Assembly: GCA_028289405.1 (NCBI GenBank)
Contig: JANQPP010000211.1
Span: forward strand, 62,001 to 126,000
Source: Pirellulales bacterium
Lineage (GTDB): Bacteria; Planctomycetota; Planctomycetia; Pirellulales; JANQPP01
Length of the DNA: 64,000 nt
Direction: 5' to 3'
Position numbers and translations under genes: made by a program. Shown piece after piece: positions 26,874 to 36,132 of this stretch (the first letter of the stretch is position 1; each line of letters opens with the position of its first letter). The notes beneath the pieces were generated by a model, which saw only the letters and a program-made list of their open reading frames with translations, had not been told where the DNA came from and did no database searches.

Positions 26874-27545
26874 ATGCGAATTGGAAGTGTCTTTGTAATT
26901 GCGTGTGTCCTTTCGGCCCTTGCCGGCACCGCTAACGCCAACCTGATTGTGAACGGTGACTTCGAGACTACCGACGGGCGGATTGGCCTCGTCAACGGCA
27001 AGGCGTTAAACAACCTGAACTCACCCGGCAGTACTTGGGACGTCTACGACGCGATTCCGGGTTGGACTTCGTCATATCCCACGGACGCCGGGATCGAAAT
27101 TCAGTATTCCGGAACCGTCATCCAAGCACATTCCGGGAACCATTATGTCGAACTCGACAGCCATCCGGGTCCCAACTCCAATAGCGACATGACCCAGAGC
27201 GTGTTTTTGAACCCGGGTTTGTACGAGCTTAGCTACTTCTACTCCCCGCGTACGAACAATAATGGCGACAATGGCATCGAGGTGCTGCTCAGCGGCTTGG
27301 GCCTGCTGTTTACATCCGATGGCAACTCGCAGGGCTGGGTTGAGCAGTTGGTGCAATTTTCCATCGACGTCGCCGGCAGCTATGACCTCACGTTCCGGGC
27401 GATTGGAACCGAGAATACGCTGGGGGGCTTCTTGGATGATGTCTCGCTGCATGCCGTGGTGCCCGAGCCGGCTTCGCTGATTGTCTGGAGCCTAGTGGCT
27501 ACCGTGGGAGTCGTCGTCTGCCGCGTACGCTCGCGACGGAAATAG
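26874..27545 (+). CDS. PEP-CTERM exported protein
   Basis: 223 residues. Signal peptide 1-22 (ending GTANA), then NLIVNGDFE, the usual first strand of DUF642-like and other carbohydrate-binding jelly-roll proteins; FLDDVSLHAV closes that domain. The C-terminus is a textbook PEP-CTERM sorting signal: VPEPAS, a hydrophobic helix LIVWSLVATVGVVVC, and the basic end RVRSRRK. Such proteins are cut and placed on the surface by an exosortase, which is not encoded in the window. An AT-rich stretch lies at 26810-26835 just upstream. Likely a surface or extracellular-matrix protein; ligand unknown. Confidence 0.92.
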   Translation: MRIGSVFVIACVLSALAGTANANLIVNGDFETTDGRIGLVNGKALNNLNSPGSTWDVYDAIPGWTSSYPTDAGIEIQYSGTVIQAHSGNHYVELDSHPGPNSNSDMTQSVFLNPGLYELSYFYSPRTNNNGDNGIEVLLSGLGLLFTSDGNSQGWVEQLVQFSIDVAGSYDLTFRAIGTENTLGGFLDDVSLHAVVPEPASLIVWSLVATVGVVVCRVRSRRK

Positions 27546-27602
27546 CCGCTATGGAATCGAGAAGCGATCCGATGCTGGAACGAACGGGCGCACCTTTACT
27601 TT

Positions 27603-27731
27603 TCACCCGCGTCCGCCTTCCCAGCAGGTTTCAAAGATGGTGAAACAGCGCGTGCATTGCAGTTTGCCTCGGATTTCTCGCAGCTTGCCGCCGCACACCA
27701 CGCAGGAAAGTTCGCGGCCCCGCATGTCCAT
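27603..27731 (-). CDS. Small four-cysteine zinc-ribbon protein
   Basis: 42 residues from the ATG at 27731. Two CxxC pairs, CVVCGG at 10-15 and CTRCF at 26-30, are spaced as a small zinc ribbon, with many basic residues between (KLREIRGKLQ). The open frame extends upstream to 27950, with another ATG at 27815 giving 71 residues, but the upstream part is low in recognisable features, and neither start has a strong ribosome site. It lies downstream of the alpha/beta hydrolase gene on the same strand. I remember very similar short proteins in other planctomycetes, but could not check. A nucleic-acid or protein-binding role is possible; function unknown. Confidence 0.65.
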   Translation of the reverse strand: MDMRGRELSCVVCGGKLREIRGKLQCTRCFTIFETCWEGGRG

Positions 27732-27849
27732 ATCCAGCGGGGTCACATGAGTCGCTCGCGAAGCATGCCCCGGTGCGTGTGACCAAGAGACAGAGGAGTG
27801 GCGATCGTTTTGCATGCTTCGATTCACATGAGGCTGGACAGAATTCGGC

Positions 27850-28905
27850 TCATTCCAATGGATTTTTCCGTTCTTGCCAGGGAATATTGAGCCGCTGGAT
27901 TTGTTCAATGAACGTGGTAAGGCTCTTCCCGACCTGGCTCTTGGTGGCACCCGAGGTCAACAGTGCGGTGCCTTGATCACTGCTGTCGAGTTCCAATTGA
28001 GTGAACTCATCGAACGTCGCCTCCTCGCTTGCCGCGGAATCGTCGTCGTCGTCCGCGGAGGATGCCTCCACATCACGCGATACTTGGCTGCGTGCCCGTG
28101 AAGCACGGGCAACGCCTCCGCGCCGCGCGGATTCTAGGATCCTAATGATCCGATTGGCGTCCCGGCGGGCGCGAGAATCTCCTTTCCCATAGATCACGGA
28201 GATCGAGATTTCATTGCGAATCGCCGGATGTGCCAAGGCATCCTTGAGGCCGAACCCCCGATAGTTGAACGAAGGAGATAAAAGGGCCACGCCTTTGACA
28301 TCGCGGCCCTGCTTATATGTTGCCAACGCAGGAAAACTCCAGTCCCGCGCGGCCCAATTCAGCGCGACGATCGCTCCCAAATCTGCGGCCACGACACAAA
28401 TCTTGTCGATATTCAGGCGGCCTTCGTTGTGTTCTTCGAGCAGGAAGCGTTTTAAAGCCTCCATATCTTCGGTGACCATGCCGGCGTAATCGCCAGGACG
28501 CATCTGATCCGCCGTGACTTCCCGTGTGACACCGCCTCCAAACTCAACTTGGGTGCTCGAACCGTGACCGCGCAAATCAGGCAACAACACGGCGCAGCGG
28601 AGCCTGCCTTGCAGATAATTGGGAAAGTCTCGGTAGTCCGAACCTTGTCCTCCCTGGCCATGTAAAAGGATTACAGGGACCGCTTCTTTTTCCAGGGGGC
28701 TGGCGAAGTAGGTCGCGTGCAGGTGAACTCCATCCCGGGTCACCAAATCCAAAGTTTGCGGTGCTGGTAGCTGAGGACGGCGTTGTGCTAAAGCGGCTCC
28801 GGGCATGATGAGCAGAAGGGAAGTACACACCGCCCAAAGCGTCTGCGGGCCTCTCTGTGGAAGACTTATCCGCTGCTTGACGACTTGCCAGGTAGCCGCG
28901 TTCAT
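27850..28905 (-). CDS. Exported alpha/beta hydrolase-like protein
   Basis: 351 residues with a signal-like hydrophobic segment at about 23-40 (LWAVCTSLLLIMPGAALA). The alpha/beta-hydrolase fold is seen in VILLHGQGGQGSDYRDF (oxyanion region), AVLLPDLRGHGSS, and ICVVAADLGAIVALNWA, the nucleophile elbow. In that elbow the nucleophile position is Asp175 (A-A-D-L-G) rather than Ser; an Asp there is known from haloalkane dehalogenases and epoxide hydrolases. A low-complexity acidic insert (ASSADDDDDSAAS) sits near residue 281-293. Enzyme class therefore uncertain: hydrolase of a non-ester bond, or inactive. AGAGG lies before the ATG. Followed on the same strand by the small zinc ribbon. Confidence 0.8.
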   Translation of the reverse strand: MNAATWQVVKQRISLPQRGPQTLWAVCTSLLLIMPGAALAQRRPQLPAPQTLDLVTRDGVHLHATYFASPLEKEAVPVILLHGQGGQGSDYRDFPNYLQGRLRCAVLLPDLRGHGSSTQVEFGGGVTREVTADQMRPGDYAGMVTEDMEALKRFLLEEHNEGRLNIDKICVVAADLGAIVALNWAARDWSFPALATYKQGRDVKGVALLSPSFNYRGFGLKDALAHPAIRNEISISVIYGKGDSRARRDANRIIRILESARRGGVARASRARSQVSRDVEASSADDDDDSAASEEATFDEFTQLELDSSDQGTALLTSGATKSQVGKSLTTFIEQIQRLNIPWQERKNPLE

Positions 28906-29533
28906 GGTTCAAACCTCTTATTCATTCCGCCGAAACTTCCCATGAGTTTCTCAATATCGTTCGCAGTTTGGTCCAACGCTGATTATTGACCGGATATAGC
29001 TCAGCCGTGTCGCCGCTAACTGACAAGAAACGTCGCCAGCATCGCTTTTTTGGGATGTAGCACCCAATTCATAAGCCCGGCGGGTGGCCAGCGGCAAGCC
29101 AGCGCTCAACGCCTTATCCTAAATGAGATAAGGAGTTCCGTCAACGAATAGGCGATCACATGATGGGTGCCATGCTGATTTCGATACAACTTTCGCAAGG
29201 TTTCGATGCGGGTGGCAACTATCGTGCGTCCCGCTGGCGAATACGCCAGGATTTCCGGTTATGGGAATCCAGGTGTCGTTTTGGAACGAAGCGTGGAGTA
29301 TGCTTGAAGCTAGGTATGCTGCGCCGGCAGCCATTCGGCCTTGTGGCGAAACATCGACGGAAATGACGAAAAACGGAACATGGTTCGCCAGGTCTACGAC
29401 GCGTGGCGCACCGTGCGGTCGCGTGAGTCGCCTTGCCAAAAGCGGGCCGCATGCGTAACATCTTCGGGTAAGTCATTGTTTTAGGCCAACTTATGTGCGA
29501 CAGCCCGTGTCGTTTTTTTGGAAAGGACAGAGG
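28906..29533. other. Long gene-free region
   Basis: 628 bases between the divergent hydrolase and the processing-protease gene, the longest gene-free stretch in the window. A hairpin (CCTTATC at 29112-29118 with GATAAGG at 29127-29133) is present but has no T-run. No tRNA, no repeat and no supported small gene found; both promoters should be here. Confidence 0.5.
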
Positions 29534-31630
29534 ATGACGAGTGGAGCAATTCAGCGGCGATCCTTCCGGCGGCACTTCGTAACCTGGCCGAGAATTCTGG
29601 TTTTCGGCGTGGTGTTAACGGGGTGGTTCGCGTCCTCCTTGCTGGCGGAATTGGGCTCCCCCACCGCCGAGGACCGTCAAATTGCCCGGATGGTGGCACA
29701 CCTTATACGCTCCGAACATCTTTCCCGACGCGAGCTAGACGACGAGATATCTCAACGGTGCTTGGAATCATTCCTTGGCAGCCTGGATCCATCGAAATCG
29801 TATTTCTTGGCATCGGACATCGCCGAATTCAACCGGCGTAAAAACGATATTGATGACATGGTCCGCAAAGGTGACGTCCATCTGGCACACGAAATCTTTG
29901 ATCGTTTCCTGCGGCGAGTCGATACGCGGCTTTCCTGGGTCAATGAGTTGATCGATACGAATTTCGATTACACGCGGGATGAAGAGATCATCCGCGACCC
30001 GGACGATACCACGTACGCGGCGGATGAAGCGGAAGCTCGCGACCGGTGGCGCAAGAAGATCAAGTACGAGTTGCTAGTCAAGAAGGTGGAAGATGTGGAC
30101 GCGGCGGAAGCCAAGGAGCGCATTCAACGGCGCTACCGAAGTTTCGCCAAACGGATGCATCAAATCGACAACGAGGAGCTCCTCGAAATCTTTCTCACCT
30201 CGCTGACCACCGGCTACGACCCTCACACGGTCTATATGTCGCCTAGCCGTCTGAAATCGTTTGACATCGAGATGAGCCTCGAGTTGGAGGGGATTGGCGC
30301 GGAATTGCGTTACGAAGACGGCATGACCGTCATCAGCAAGATCATTCCTGGAGGCGCCGCCGAAAAAGACAGTCGATTAAAGCCCGGCGACAAAATTCTC
30401 GGAGTCGCTCAAGGCGATGCCGATATGGTGGACGTGGTGGAAATGAAGCTCACCGATGTGGTTAAGCTGATTCGCGGAAAGCCTGATTCGGTGGTCCGCT
30501 TGCAAGTGGAACCTGCCGGCAGCAGCGACATCAAAATCTACGACATCGTGCGGGCGAAGATCAAGCTGAAGGACAAAGAAGCCCAGAGCGATATCTTCGA
30601 AGTGGAAGGCCCAAGTGGCAAGTTTCAAGTTGGCGTGATCGACCTGCCTGCCTTCTACATGGATATGGAGGGGGCTCGAAACCGTGTTCCCAACTATAAG
30701 AGCACGACGCGAGACGTCCGGCGGATTCTGGAAAAATTCAATCGCGAAGGCGTGGATGCCGTGGTGATGGACCTGCGGCGGAACGGCGGCGGTTCGCTCA
30801 TTGAATCGATCCAATGCACGGGACTCTTCATCGACCAGGGGCCCGTCGTCCAAGTTCGTGACTCCGATGGTGAAGTGAGCAGCTACCGGGACGAGGAAGA
30901 AGGGATGGTCTGGAAAGGGCCGCTCGTCGTCCTGACCAGCAAATTCAGCGCGAGTGCCAGCGAAATCTTCGCGGGAGCGATTCAAGACTACGAGCGAGGC
31001 ATCATCATCGGCGACTATGCGACGCACGGGAAAGGGACCGTGCAGAGCGTGCTGGACCTGGGCAGCCGTATGTTCTTCCGTTTACCGCGCTATGCACAAG
31101 CGATGGGTGCCCTCAAGCTGACCACCCAGCAGTTCTACCGCCCGAGCGGTGAAAGCACGCAAATGCGGGGCGTGCGGGCCGATATCGAACTCCCCTCACT
31201 TTCAACGCACTTGCCCATCAGTGAGAGCGATCAAGATCACGCGTTCGAGTGGAACCGGATCAAGAGCGCCTATTTCCCCAAATTGAACTTCGTCAATCCG
31301 CAGGTCCTCAAGGGTTTGAGGGAATTGTCCCAGCGGCGGATCGCCGAGTCCGAGGACTTCCAAAACGATTTGGAAACCATCCAGCGCTACAACGAACTTA
31401 AGAACAAGAAGACCGTGACGTTGAATGAAGAGCGTTTCCGCGAGGAACGCAAACGGTTCGACGCGGAGGATGAGGAAGAGAAACAGATCGAGAAGGTGGA
31501 AGATACCGATTCCATCCGTCGGGACTACTATCTCAACGAAGCATTGGCCATCACGGCGGATTACGTGGCCATGAGCCGGCATGGCCAGGTAGCGCAGGTT
31601 CACCAAGCCGAACCTCGCCATAAGAATTGA
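29534..31630 (+). CDS. prc: Carboxy-terminal processing protease, Tsp/Prc type
   Basis: 698 residues from the ATG at 29534, preceded by GGAAAGG; an upstream start at 29495 is possible. A signal-anchor segment lies near residue 20-40. The N-terminal helical domain of Tsp/Prc, a PDZ domain (MSLELEGIGAELRYEDGM and IIPGGAAEKDSRLKPGDKIL) and the S41 protease core follow. Catalytic region SKFSASASEIFAGAIQDYER and the catalytic-lysine segment THGKGTVQSV are those of E. coli Prc. The C-terminal DUF3340-like part is long, with a charged stretch. It cuts misfolded or tagged envelope proteins in the periplasm. The TGA of this gene overlaps the beginning of the following open frame. High certainty. Confidence 0.95.
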   Translation: MTSGAIQRRSFRRHFVTWPRILVFGVVLTGWFASSLLAELGSPTAEDRQIARMVAHLIRSEHLSRRELDDEISQRCLESFLGSLDPSKSYFLASDIAEFNRRKNDIDDMVRKGDVHLAHEIFDRFLRRVDTRLSWVNELIDTNFDYTRDEEIIRDPDDTTYAADEAEARDRWRKKIKYELLVKKVEDVDAAEAKERIQRRYRSFAKRMHQIDNEELLEIFLTSLTTGYDPHTVYMSPSRLKSFDIEMSLELEGIGAELRYEDGMTVISKIIPGGAAEKDSRLKPGDKILGVAQGDADMVDVVEMKLTDVVKLIRGKPDSVVRLQVEPAGSSDIKIYDIVRAKIKLKDKEAQSDIFEVEGPSGKFQVGVIDLPAFYMDMEGARNRVPNYKSTTRDVRRILEKFNREGVDAVVMDLRRNGGGSLIESIQCTGLFIDQGPVVQVRDSDGEVSSYRDEEEGMVWKGPLVVLTSKFSASASEIFAGAIQDYERGIIIGDYATHGKGTVQSVLDLGSRMFFRLPRYAQAMGALKLTTQQFYRPSGESTQMRGVRADIELPSLSTHLPISESDQDHAFEWNRIKSAYFPKLNFVNPQVLKGLRELSQRRIAESEDFQNDLETIQRYNELKNKKTVTLNEERFREERKRFDAEDEEEKQIEKVEDTDSIRRDYYLNEALAITADYVAMSRHGQVAQVHQAEPRHKN

Positions 31631-31824
31631 ATCGTCGTAGTCCGTGGATCCGGCGAATTCCCTCGGCGGCTCTTGATGAACGGTGGTCTCCTAAGCAACC
31701 CCTTGGTGCCGAGGAAGTTGTCACCGTAGAGGAAGTGACACCCGCCTCCTCCGTGCCCAGAGGCCCCCGGCGATGGTCCATGCCGGGGCGATACGGGAGA
31801 GAACAGCCATTGAGTTGGAAAGCG

Positions 31825-32487
31825 ATGGCCACGAGTGCCACGTCCGGTGACACTCGCTGGGCGACGGTTTCTCCACGGAGTAAGTTGAGAATCTACGCGA
31901 TGGCTCTGGCCCTGGTGGGGCTGGTTGCACTGCCGCTCGACCTGCCCATTTCCCAGTGGAGCATGTCGAATGACAACTACGGGGATCTGTCACGTGGGCT
32001 CGACTTGCTCGAAGTCTACGGACATGGCGCCGGCGTAGGCATCATCATCGTGGCCGCTTGGCTGCTCGATCCCGTAAGGCGGAGGGAATGCTGGCGGTTG
32101 GCGGCCGCCTCCTTCGGCTCGGGGATCGCTGCCAATGTAGGCAAAATGATCCTGGCTCGATCCCGCCCTCACCACTTCGACTTCACGGGCCACGTGTGGA
32201 GCTCATTCGGGCCGTGGCTTCCCTTGTGGCATTTGGAAAGTGGAAGCCAAGGCTTCCCGTCCGCCCACGTTGCCACCGCGACCGGTCTCAGCGTGGCGCT
32301 GTCGGCGGCTTATCCTCGAGGGAGGAGATTGTTCATCTTTCTCGCCCTGGGCGTGGCCGCTCAACGGATCTTCGCCGGCGCGCACTTTCCCAGCGATACC
32401 TTTTGGGGTGCGGCAGTAGGCTGCGTCTTCGCGTCGTTCGTGGTTGCCGCACGCGCGGAGGAGACCGGGAGGGAACTTCCCGGTTAA
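31825..32487 (+). CDS. PAP2-family membrane phosphatase
   Basis: 220 residues from the ATG at 31825, preceded by GGAAAG; the frame is open back to 31627, and an ATG at 31780 is a further choice. Five to six membrane helices. The three PAP2 phosphatase motifs are present: K-x6-RP as KMILARSRP, PSAH in GFPSAHVATATGL (PSGH in most members), and R-x5-H-x3-D as RIFAGAHFPSD. They supply the residues for a phospho-histidine intermediate. Likely dephosphorylates a lipid phosphate such as undecaprenyl pyrophosphate or phosphatidic acid at the membrane. Convergent with the cytochrome b gene 24 bases away. Confidence 0.88.
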   Translation: MATSATSGDTRWATVSPRSKLRIYAMALALVGLVALPLDLPISQWSMSNDNYGDLSRGLDLLEVYGHGAGVGIIIVAAWLLDPVRRRECWRLAAASFGSGIAANVGKMILARSRPHHFDFTGHVWSSFGPWLPLWHLESGSQGFPSAHVATATGLSVALSAAYPRGRRLFIFLALGVAAQRIFAGAHFPSDTFWGAAVGCVFASFVVAARAEETGRELPG

Positions 32488-32511
32488 GGCACGCCAACCT
32501 TTGAACTTCGG

Positions 32512-34290
32512 CTACTCGGCCGCTTCAGGGGTGTCCGACGTCGGTCGGTACCAATTCCCTCGAATCCAATTCGAGAGCAGGCCGATTTCCTCTTCCTTCA
32601 AGATGTCTTCCGTCCCGAAGGCGGGCATCCGGTCATTGTTTTCACCGTAAAACCGAAGATGGGCCGGATCACGAATAATGCCCCGTAGCCATTCATCACC
32701 GCCGTAGCCGGTTAAATCCGGGGCGGTGTAATCCTCGAGGTCTCCTTCTTGGAACCGATGGCAATTGGTGCAAGTATCGGCAATGTATTCACGCCCGGCC
32801 TCGATTTCGTCGGTTCGGTCCTGCTCGTCGCTAGCCAAATTGTTCCCTTCGGCGGCGAGCGCCAGCGCGATGCTCGCTACTGTCTCAGGATCTTCCTCGG
32901 AGAGCTCGTCTTGCACGTAGGCGACCATCTCTCCCTCGGCGTGGATCGTATTTCCGAAATAGTCGGCGCTGGCAATCCGCTCCGGGTCCAACATCCCGCG
33001 AATCCAGCCGGAGGTTCCGAAACCATGCAAATTGGGGGCAGAGACCTCTTCCGCGACGATGTCCTGGCTCGAATTGCCAGAAGCATGCGAATGGCAGCTC
33101 GCGCAGTGTCGGGCAAACAGTTTCGGGCCTTGGAGCAGCGGATCTTCGCGCAATAGTTGAATGGCTCCCGCCGGCGGGATCCCCAAGCCAGCGGCCAGCA
33201 CCCGCACCCGTTCAGCCGTGACGTGCTCCTGAGCTTCACGAGCGAGAAAATCCTCGTTCGCCTGGTCTTGCCGCATGGCCTGTATCGTCAAAGCGGCAGC
33301 TCCCACGAACAGGAACGTCAGAAATCCGACGTTCAACCAGTGGCCCAATTTCACGCGTCCCCAAAGCGGCATCCCCACCAGCACAAGCAACACCAATCCG
33401 GGCAGGATCACAGCCCCCCAAACCTCGTTCTCACCGGCGAAGATCGGCTGTTTGAGCATTTGAAACAGGAATAGGAAATACCATTCCGGTCGTGCCGGAT
33501 ACTCTTCCGCCGGGTTGGCCGGTGCCGCCAGTTCCGTGCCAGCAAAAAAGACGCAGGCGAACGCTATCCCCAGCACGACCAGGCAAGCGATGGCATCCTT
33601 CAAGACTTGGTGTGGCCAGAAGAATTGGTCTGGTGCCCGATGAGGGTCCTTCGCTTTCACGCCGTGCCGCCGAAATAGCGCGAGATGCAACACCAAAAAC
33701 AGGGCGAGCAATGCCGGCAACACGCCAGCATGTAGCGCGAAAAACCGCGTCAATGTTAGGTGCCCGTACTCGGGCCCCCCCACGACCAACCGCTCGAGCC
33801 AAGGTCCCACGACGGGTACGATGCCCGCGATTCCGGTAGCCACCTTCGTGGCCCAGTAGCCCTTTTGATCCCAAGGGAGCAGGTATCCCGTCAACGCGAG
33901 AGCCAGGACAATCAGCGCTAGGATCAGCCCTAGCCAAAAATTAACCTCACGTGGTGCCTGATAGGCGCGATCGAGCACGACTTGGGCCAGGTGCACGGCC
34001 AACAAGACGACCATCATCTGCGCGGTGTAGTGGTGCAAACCACGCAGCAGCCAGCCGCCAGTCATTTCGAATTGGATGTAATAAACGCTTTCCCAAGCCG
34101 TTTGGGCGCTGGGGCTGTAACTCATCCAGAGAAAGACACCGGTCACGACCTGGACGAAAAACGTGAAGGCGAGCGCGCTCCCCCAAACGTATCTCCACCG
34201 CGACCCGCCCGGCACGTTCTCGTATAGCGCCTCGTGAAGGAAACTGATCAGACCGGTGCGATGTTCCAGCCAGTTGGGCGAGTCGGTCAT
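32512..34290 (-). CDS. Cytochrome b (b6/subunit IV) fused to di-heme cytochrome c
   Basis: 592 residues. The first ~340 form a complete cytochrome b: heme-b histidines H86 and H100 in one helix, H187 and H202 in another. The second pair has 14 residues between, as in cytochrome b6 rather than mitochondrial-type b. The quinol-site motif PEWY is at 269-272. No Cys lies where b6 binds the extra heme. The C-terminal 220 residues add two c-type domains with C397-A-S-C-H401 and C508-T-N-C-H512. Thus one polypeptide carries the quinol-oxidising core and two hemes to pass electrons to a c-type acceptor. It follows the Rieske gene with an ATGA overlap, so both form a bc-type complex. High certainty for family; electron acceptor unknown. 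Confidence 0.94.
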   Translation of the reverse strand: MTDSPNWLEHRTGLISFLHEALYENVPGGSRWRYVWGSALAFTFFVQVVTGVFLWMSYSPSAQTAWESVYYIQFEMTGGWLLRGLHHYTAQMMVVLLAVHLAQVVLDRAYQAPREVNFWLGLILALIVLALALTGYLLPWDQKGYWATKVATGIAGIVPVVGPWLERLVVGGPEYGHLTLTRFFALHAGVLPALLALFLVLHLALFRRHGVKAKDPHRAPDQFFWPHQVLKDAIACLVVLGIAFACVFFAGTELAAPANPAEEYPARPEWYFLFLFQMLKQPIFAGENEVWGAVILPGLVLLVLVGMPLWGRVKLGHWLNVGFLTFLFVGAAALTIQAMRQDQANEDFLAREAQEHVTAERVRVLAAGLGIPPAGAIQLLREDPLLQGPKLFARHCASCHSHASGNSSQDIVAEEVSAPNLHGFGTSGWIRGMLDPERIASADYFGNTIHAEGEMVAYVQDELSEEDPETVASIALALAAEGNNLASDEQDRTDEIEAGREYIADTCTNCHRFQEGDLEDYTAPDLTGYGGDEWLRGIIRDPAHLRFYGENNDRMPAFGTEDILKEEEIGLLSNWIRGNWYRPTSDTPEAAE

Positions 34291-34865
34291 GCTTTGGGAA
34301 TCTTTTCACTAGTACCAGTGCGGAAATTCTTGAAGTCGACCCATACTTCCCCCTGCTCGAGATGGCCTTCATCAATGGCCAGTTCGTCCAAGTCGCGAGG
34401 GCTGGGGCACGTTTCCGGATTGATGCGTTCGCCGTTCGGTTGGAAGAAGCTATCGTGGCAGGGGCAAACAAATTCCCCTTCCACGAAGTTCACGAAACAG
34501 CCCAAGTGTGGGCAAGACGCATTGAATGCTTGAACCTTGCCTTCCTCCGTCCTGCGCAGATAGACGGCTCCCACGGGCTCGGGGGGGTAGAGTGTCCAGG
34601 CATCCCGCCGTTCCTGCACGACTTGAAACGATTTCGGTGTGCCATCCTCGGGAACGCTTTCCACATTGGCGATTTTCACGGCGCCGCCAACGCGCCGTCG
34701 CTTGCGGAGCAGGGGATCGAGCAGTACGGCGATACCCGCACCGACGGGCGCTAATACCAACACCGCGCTCGCCATGACCGCCAAGAACGATGCGATAAAC
34801 GAACGGCGGCCCGTTTCACTTTTATCGGGAGGGGGTTGTTCAGTTGTGTTGGCATGCATGGTCAT
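34287..34865 (-). CDS. Rieske iron-sulfur protein of a bc complex
   Basis: 192 residues. An RR at 20-21 followed by a hydrophobic segment (SFIASFLAVMASAVLVLAP) is a Tat-type signal anchor. The Rieske cluster ligands are C118 and H120 in CPHLGC and C134 and H137 in CPCH, with C123 and C136 for the disulfide, giving a high-potential cluster. It accepts one electron from quinol bound by the cytochrome b and passes it to the c hemes, which here are in the cytochrome b polypeptide. The stop overlaps the cytochrome b start by 4 bases. A start at the second Met (residue 3) is equally possible. No separate cytochrome c1 gene is nearby, consistent with the fusion. Confidence 0.95.
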   Translation of the reverse strand: MTMHANTTEQPPPDKSETGRRSFIASFLAVMASAVLVLAPVGAGIAVLLDPLLRKRRRVGGAVKIANVESVPEDGTPKSFQVVQERRDAWTLYPPEPVGAVYLRRTEEGKVQAFNASCPHLGCFVNFVEGEFVCPCHDSFFQPNGERINPETCPSPRDLDELAIDEGHLEQGEVWVDFKNFRTGTSEKIPKA

Positions 34866-35031
34866 AGCTGCCGTTCATTCGCCCGACGCGGTTGAGGTTA
34901 ACACTCCGCGCTGAGCAGTATGGCGGATTACGAGCAAATCGGTGTGAAATGGCAGGAAACGGCACGCCGCTCCGTTTTGGCGCGCGAACGGTTCATCACT
35001 CGACCGGGCGTGCGCCCTTTCGCAGGCGGGA

Positions 35032-36039
35032 TTATCGCAAGGCGTTCCCGAGCGCGTCAAGAACTGCCGCGCGTGTCGCCTCGAGCGGTTGATCGAAGCG
35101 GGCTCCCGCCGCCGCGTGATGTCCTCCGCCGCCAAACTCCGCCGCGATTTCGCTGCAATCCAACTCGGAGCGGCTCCGCAGGCTGACTTTGCTCAACGAA
35201 CCTTCCAATTCCACGAACAGGGCCGCGACTTCGACTCCTCCGACTCGCAGCAATGCGTTAATGATTCCGTCGGTATCCGAGGATACGGCACCGGTCTTCT
35301 GGAAGTCTTCTTGCAGCACGGAAGCATGGATTAAACGGCCCCCGGCATCGAGGGAAGACCGCATAAGCACCGCTCCCGACAGATGTAAGCGGGCCAGCGA
35401 ATCTTGTTCGTAGAGGTCGTTGTAAATTCGCGTCGTGTCCGCGCCGGATTCCTTGAGCCGCGCGGCGATCCGGTAGGTGTCCGGAGTGGTGGCGGGAAAA
35501 CGAAACCAACCCGTGTCGGTGCAAATCGCGACAAACAATGCGGTCGCCATTTCTTTCGTGACCTTGACCTCGAGCGCATCAATAGCCTGGAGTACCAGCG
35601 TACCCGCGGCTTCCGCCTGAGTGTCACGAAACTCGCATGCTCCAAGGTCATCATGGCTCAGATGATGGTCGATGACCACTTTCGGTCCGGGAAAATCACG
35701 AATGACATCCCCCATTTTCCCGAGCTGCGCCCAGGCTCCCGTGTCCACGACGATGAGCACCTCCGCGCGGGAAGCTTCCGCGGCGTCGATGGCCTCACCC
35801 AAGCAATGAATCCGCCCTTGGGGGTCAAGAAACCGCAGGTTCGGTGGCGTGCTGTCGGGATTTACGATCCGCGCCTGTTTGCCAAACCCTTCCAGTGCCA
35901 TCGCCAAGGCCAATTCGCTGCCCAGGGCATCACCGTCGGGCCGCATATGGCTTGTGATGACGAAACTCGCATGCTTCTCGGCCAAGTCCTTCCAATCTGT
36001 CCAATCAATGGCAGATACTTTCATCTTCGGGGATTGCAT
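35032..36039 (-). CDS. DHH-family phosphoesterase, NrnA-like
   Basis: 335 residues from the ATG at 36039, which has GGGAG 8 bases upstream; the open frame runs on to 36078. DHH domain ligands: H31, D35 and D37 in SHMRPDGDALG, a VDTGA segment, and D124-H125-H126 in VIDHHLSH. The DHHA1 domain shows GGGGHHAAAGARF near the C-terminus. Size and motifs are those of NrnA-type bifunctional enzymes that degrade short oligoribonucleotides (nanoRNA) and dephosphorylate pAp; some members hydrolyse cyclic di-AMP or pApA. A diadenylate cyclase is encoded 19 kb away, so a link to c-di-AMP turnover is possible but unproven. Cytoplasmic. Confidence 0.93.
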   Translation of the reverse strand: MQSPKMKVSAIDWTDWKDLAEKHASFVITSHMRPDGDALGSELALAMALEGFGKQARIVNPDSTPPNLRFLDPQGRIHCLGEAIDAAEASRAEVLIVVDTGAWAQLGKMGDVIRDFPGPKVVIDHHLSHDDLGACEFRDTQAEAAGTLVLQAIDALEVKVTKEMATALFVAICTDTGWFRFPATTPDTYRIAARLKESGADTTRIYNDLYEQDSLARLHLSGAVLMRSSLDAGGRLIHASVLQEDFQKTGAVSSDTDGIINALLRVGGVEVAALFVELEGSLSKVSLRSRSELDCSEIAAEFGGGGHHAAAGARFDQPLEATRAAVLDALGNALR

Positions 36040-36132
36040 GGATGATCTCCCAATGGGCGGGCCCTTCGCCATTTTCAACGGCCGTTGGTCATCGCACTAG
36101 GCGGCTGACGGATTCGTCGGTGTCTACTTGTA

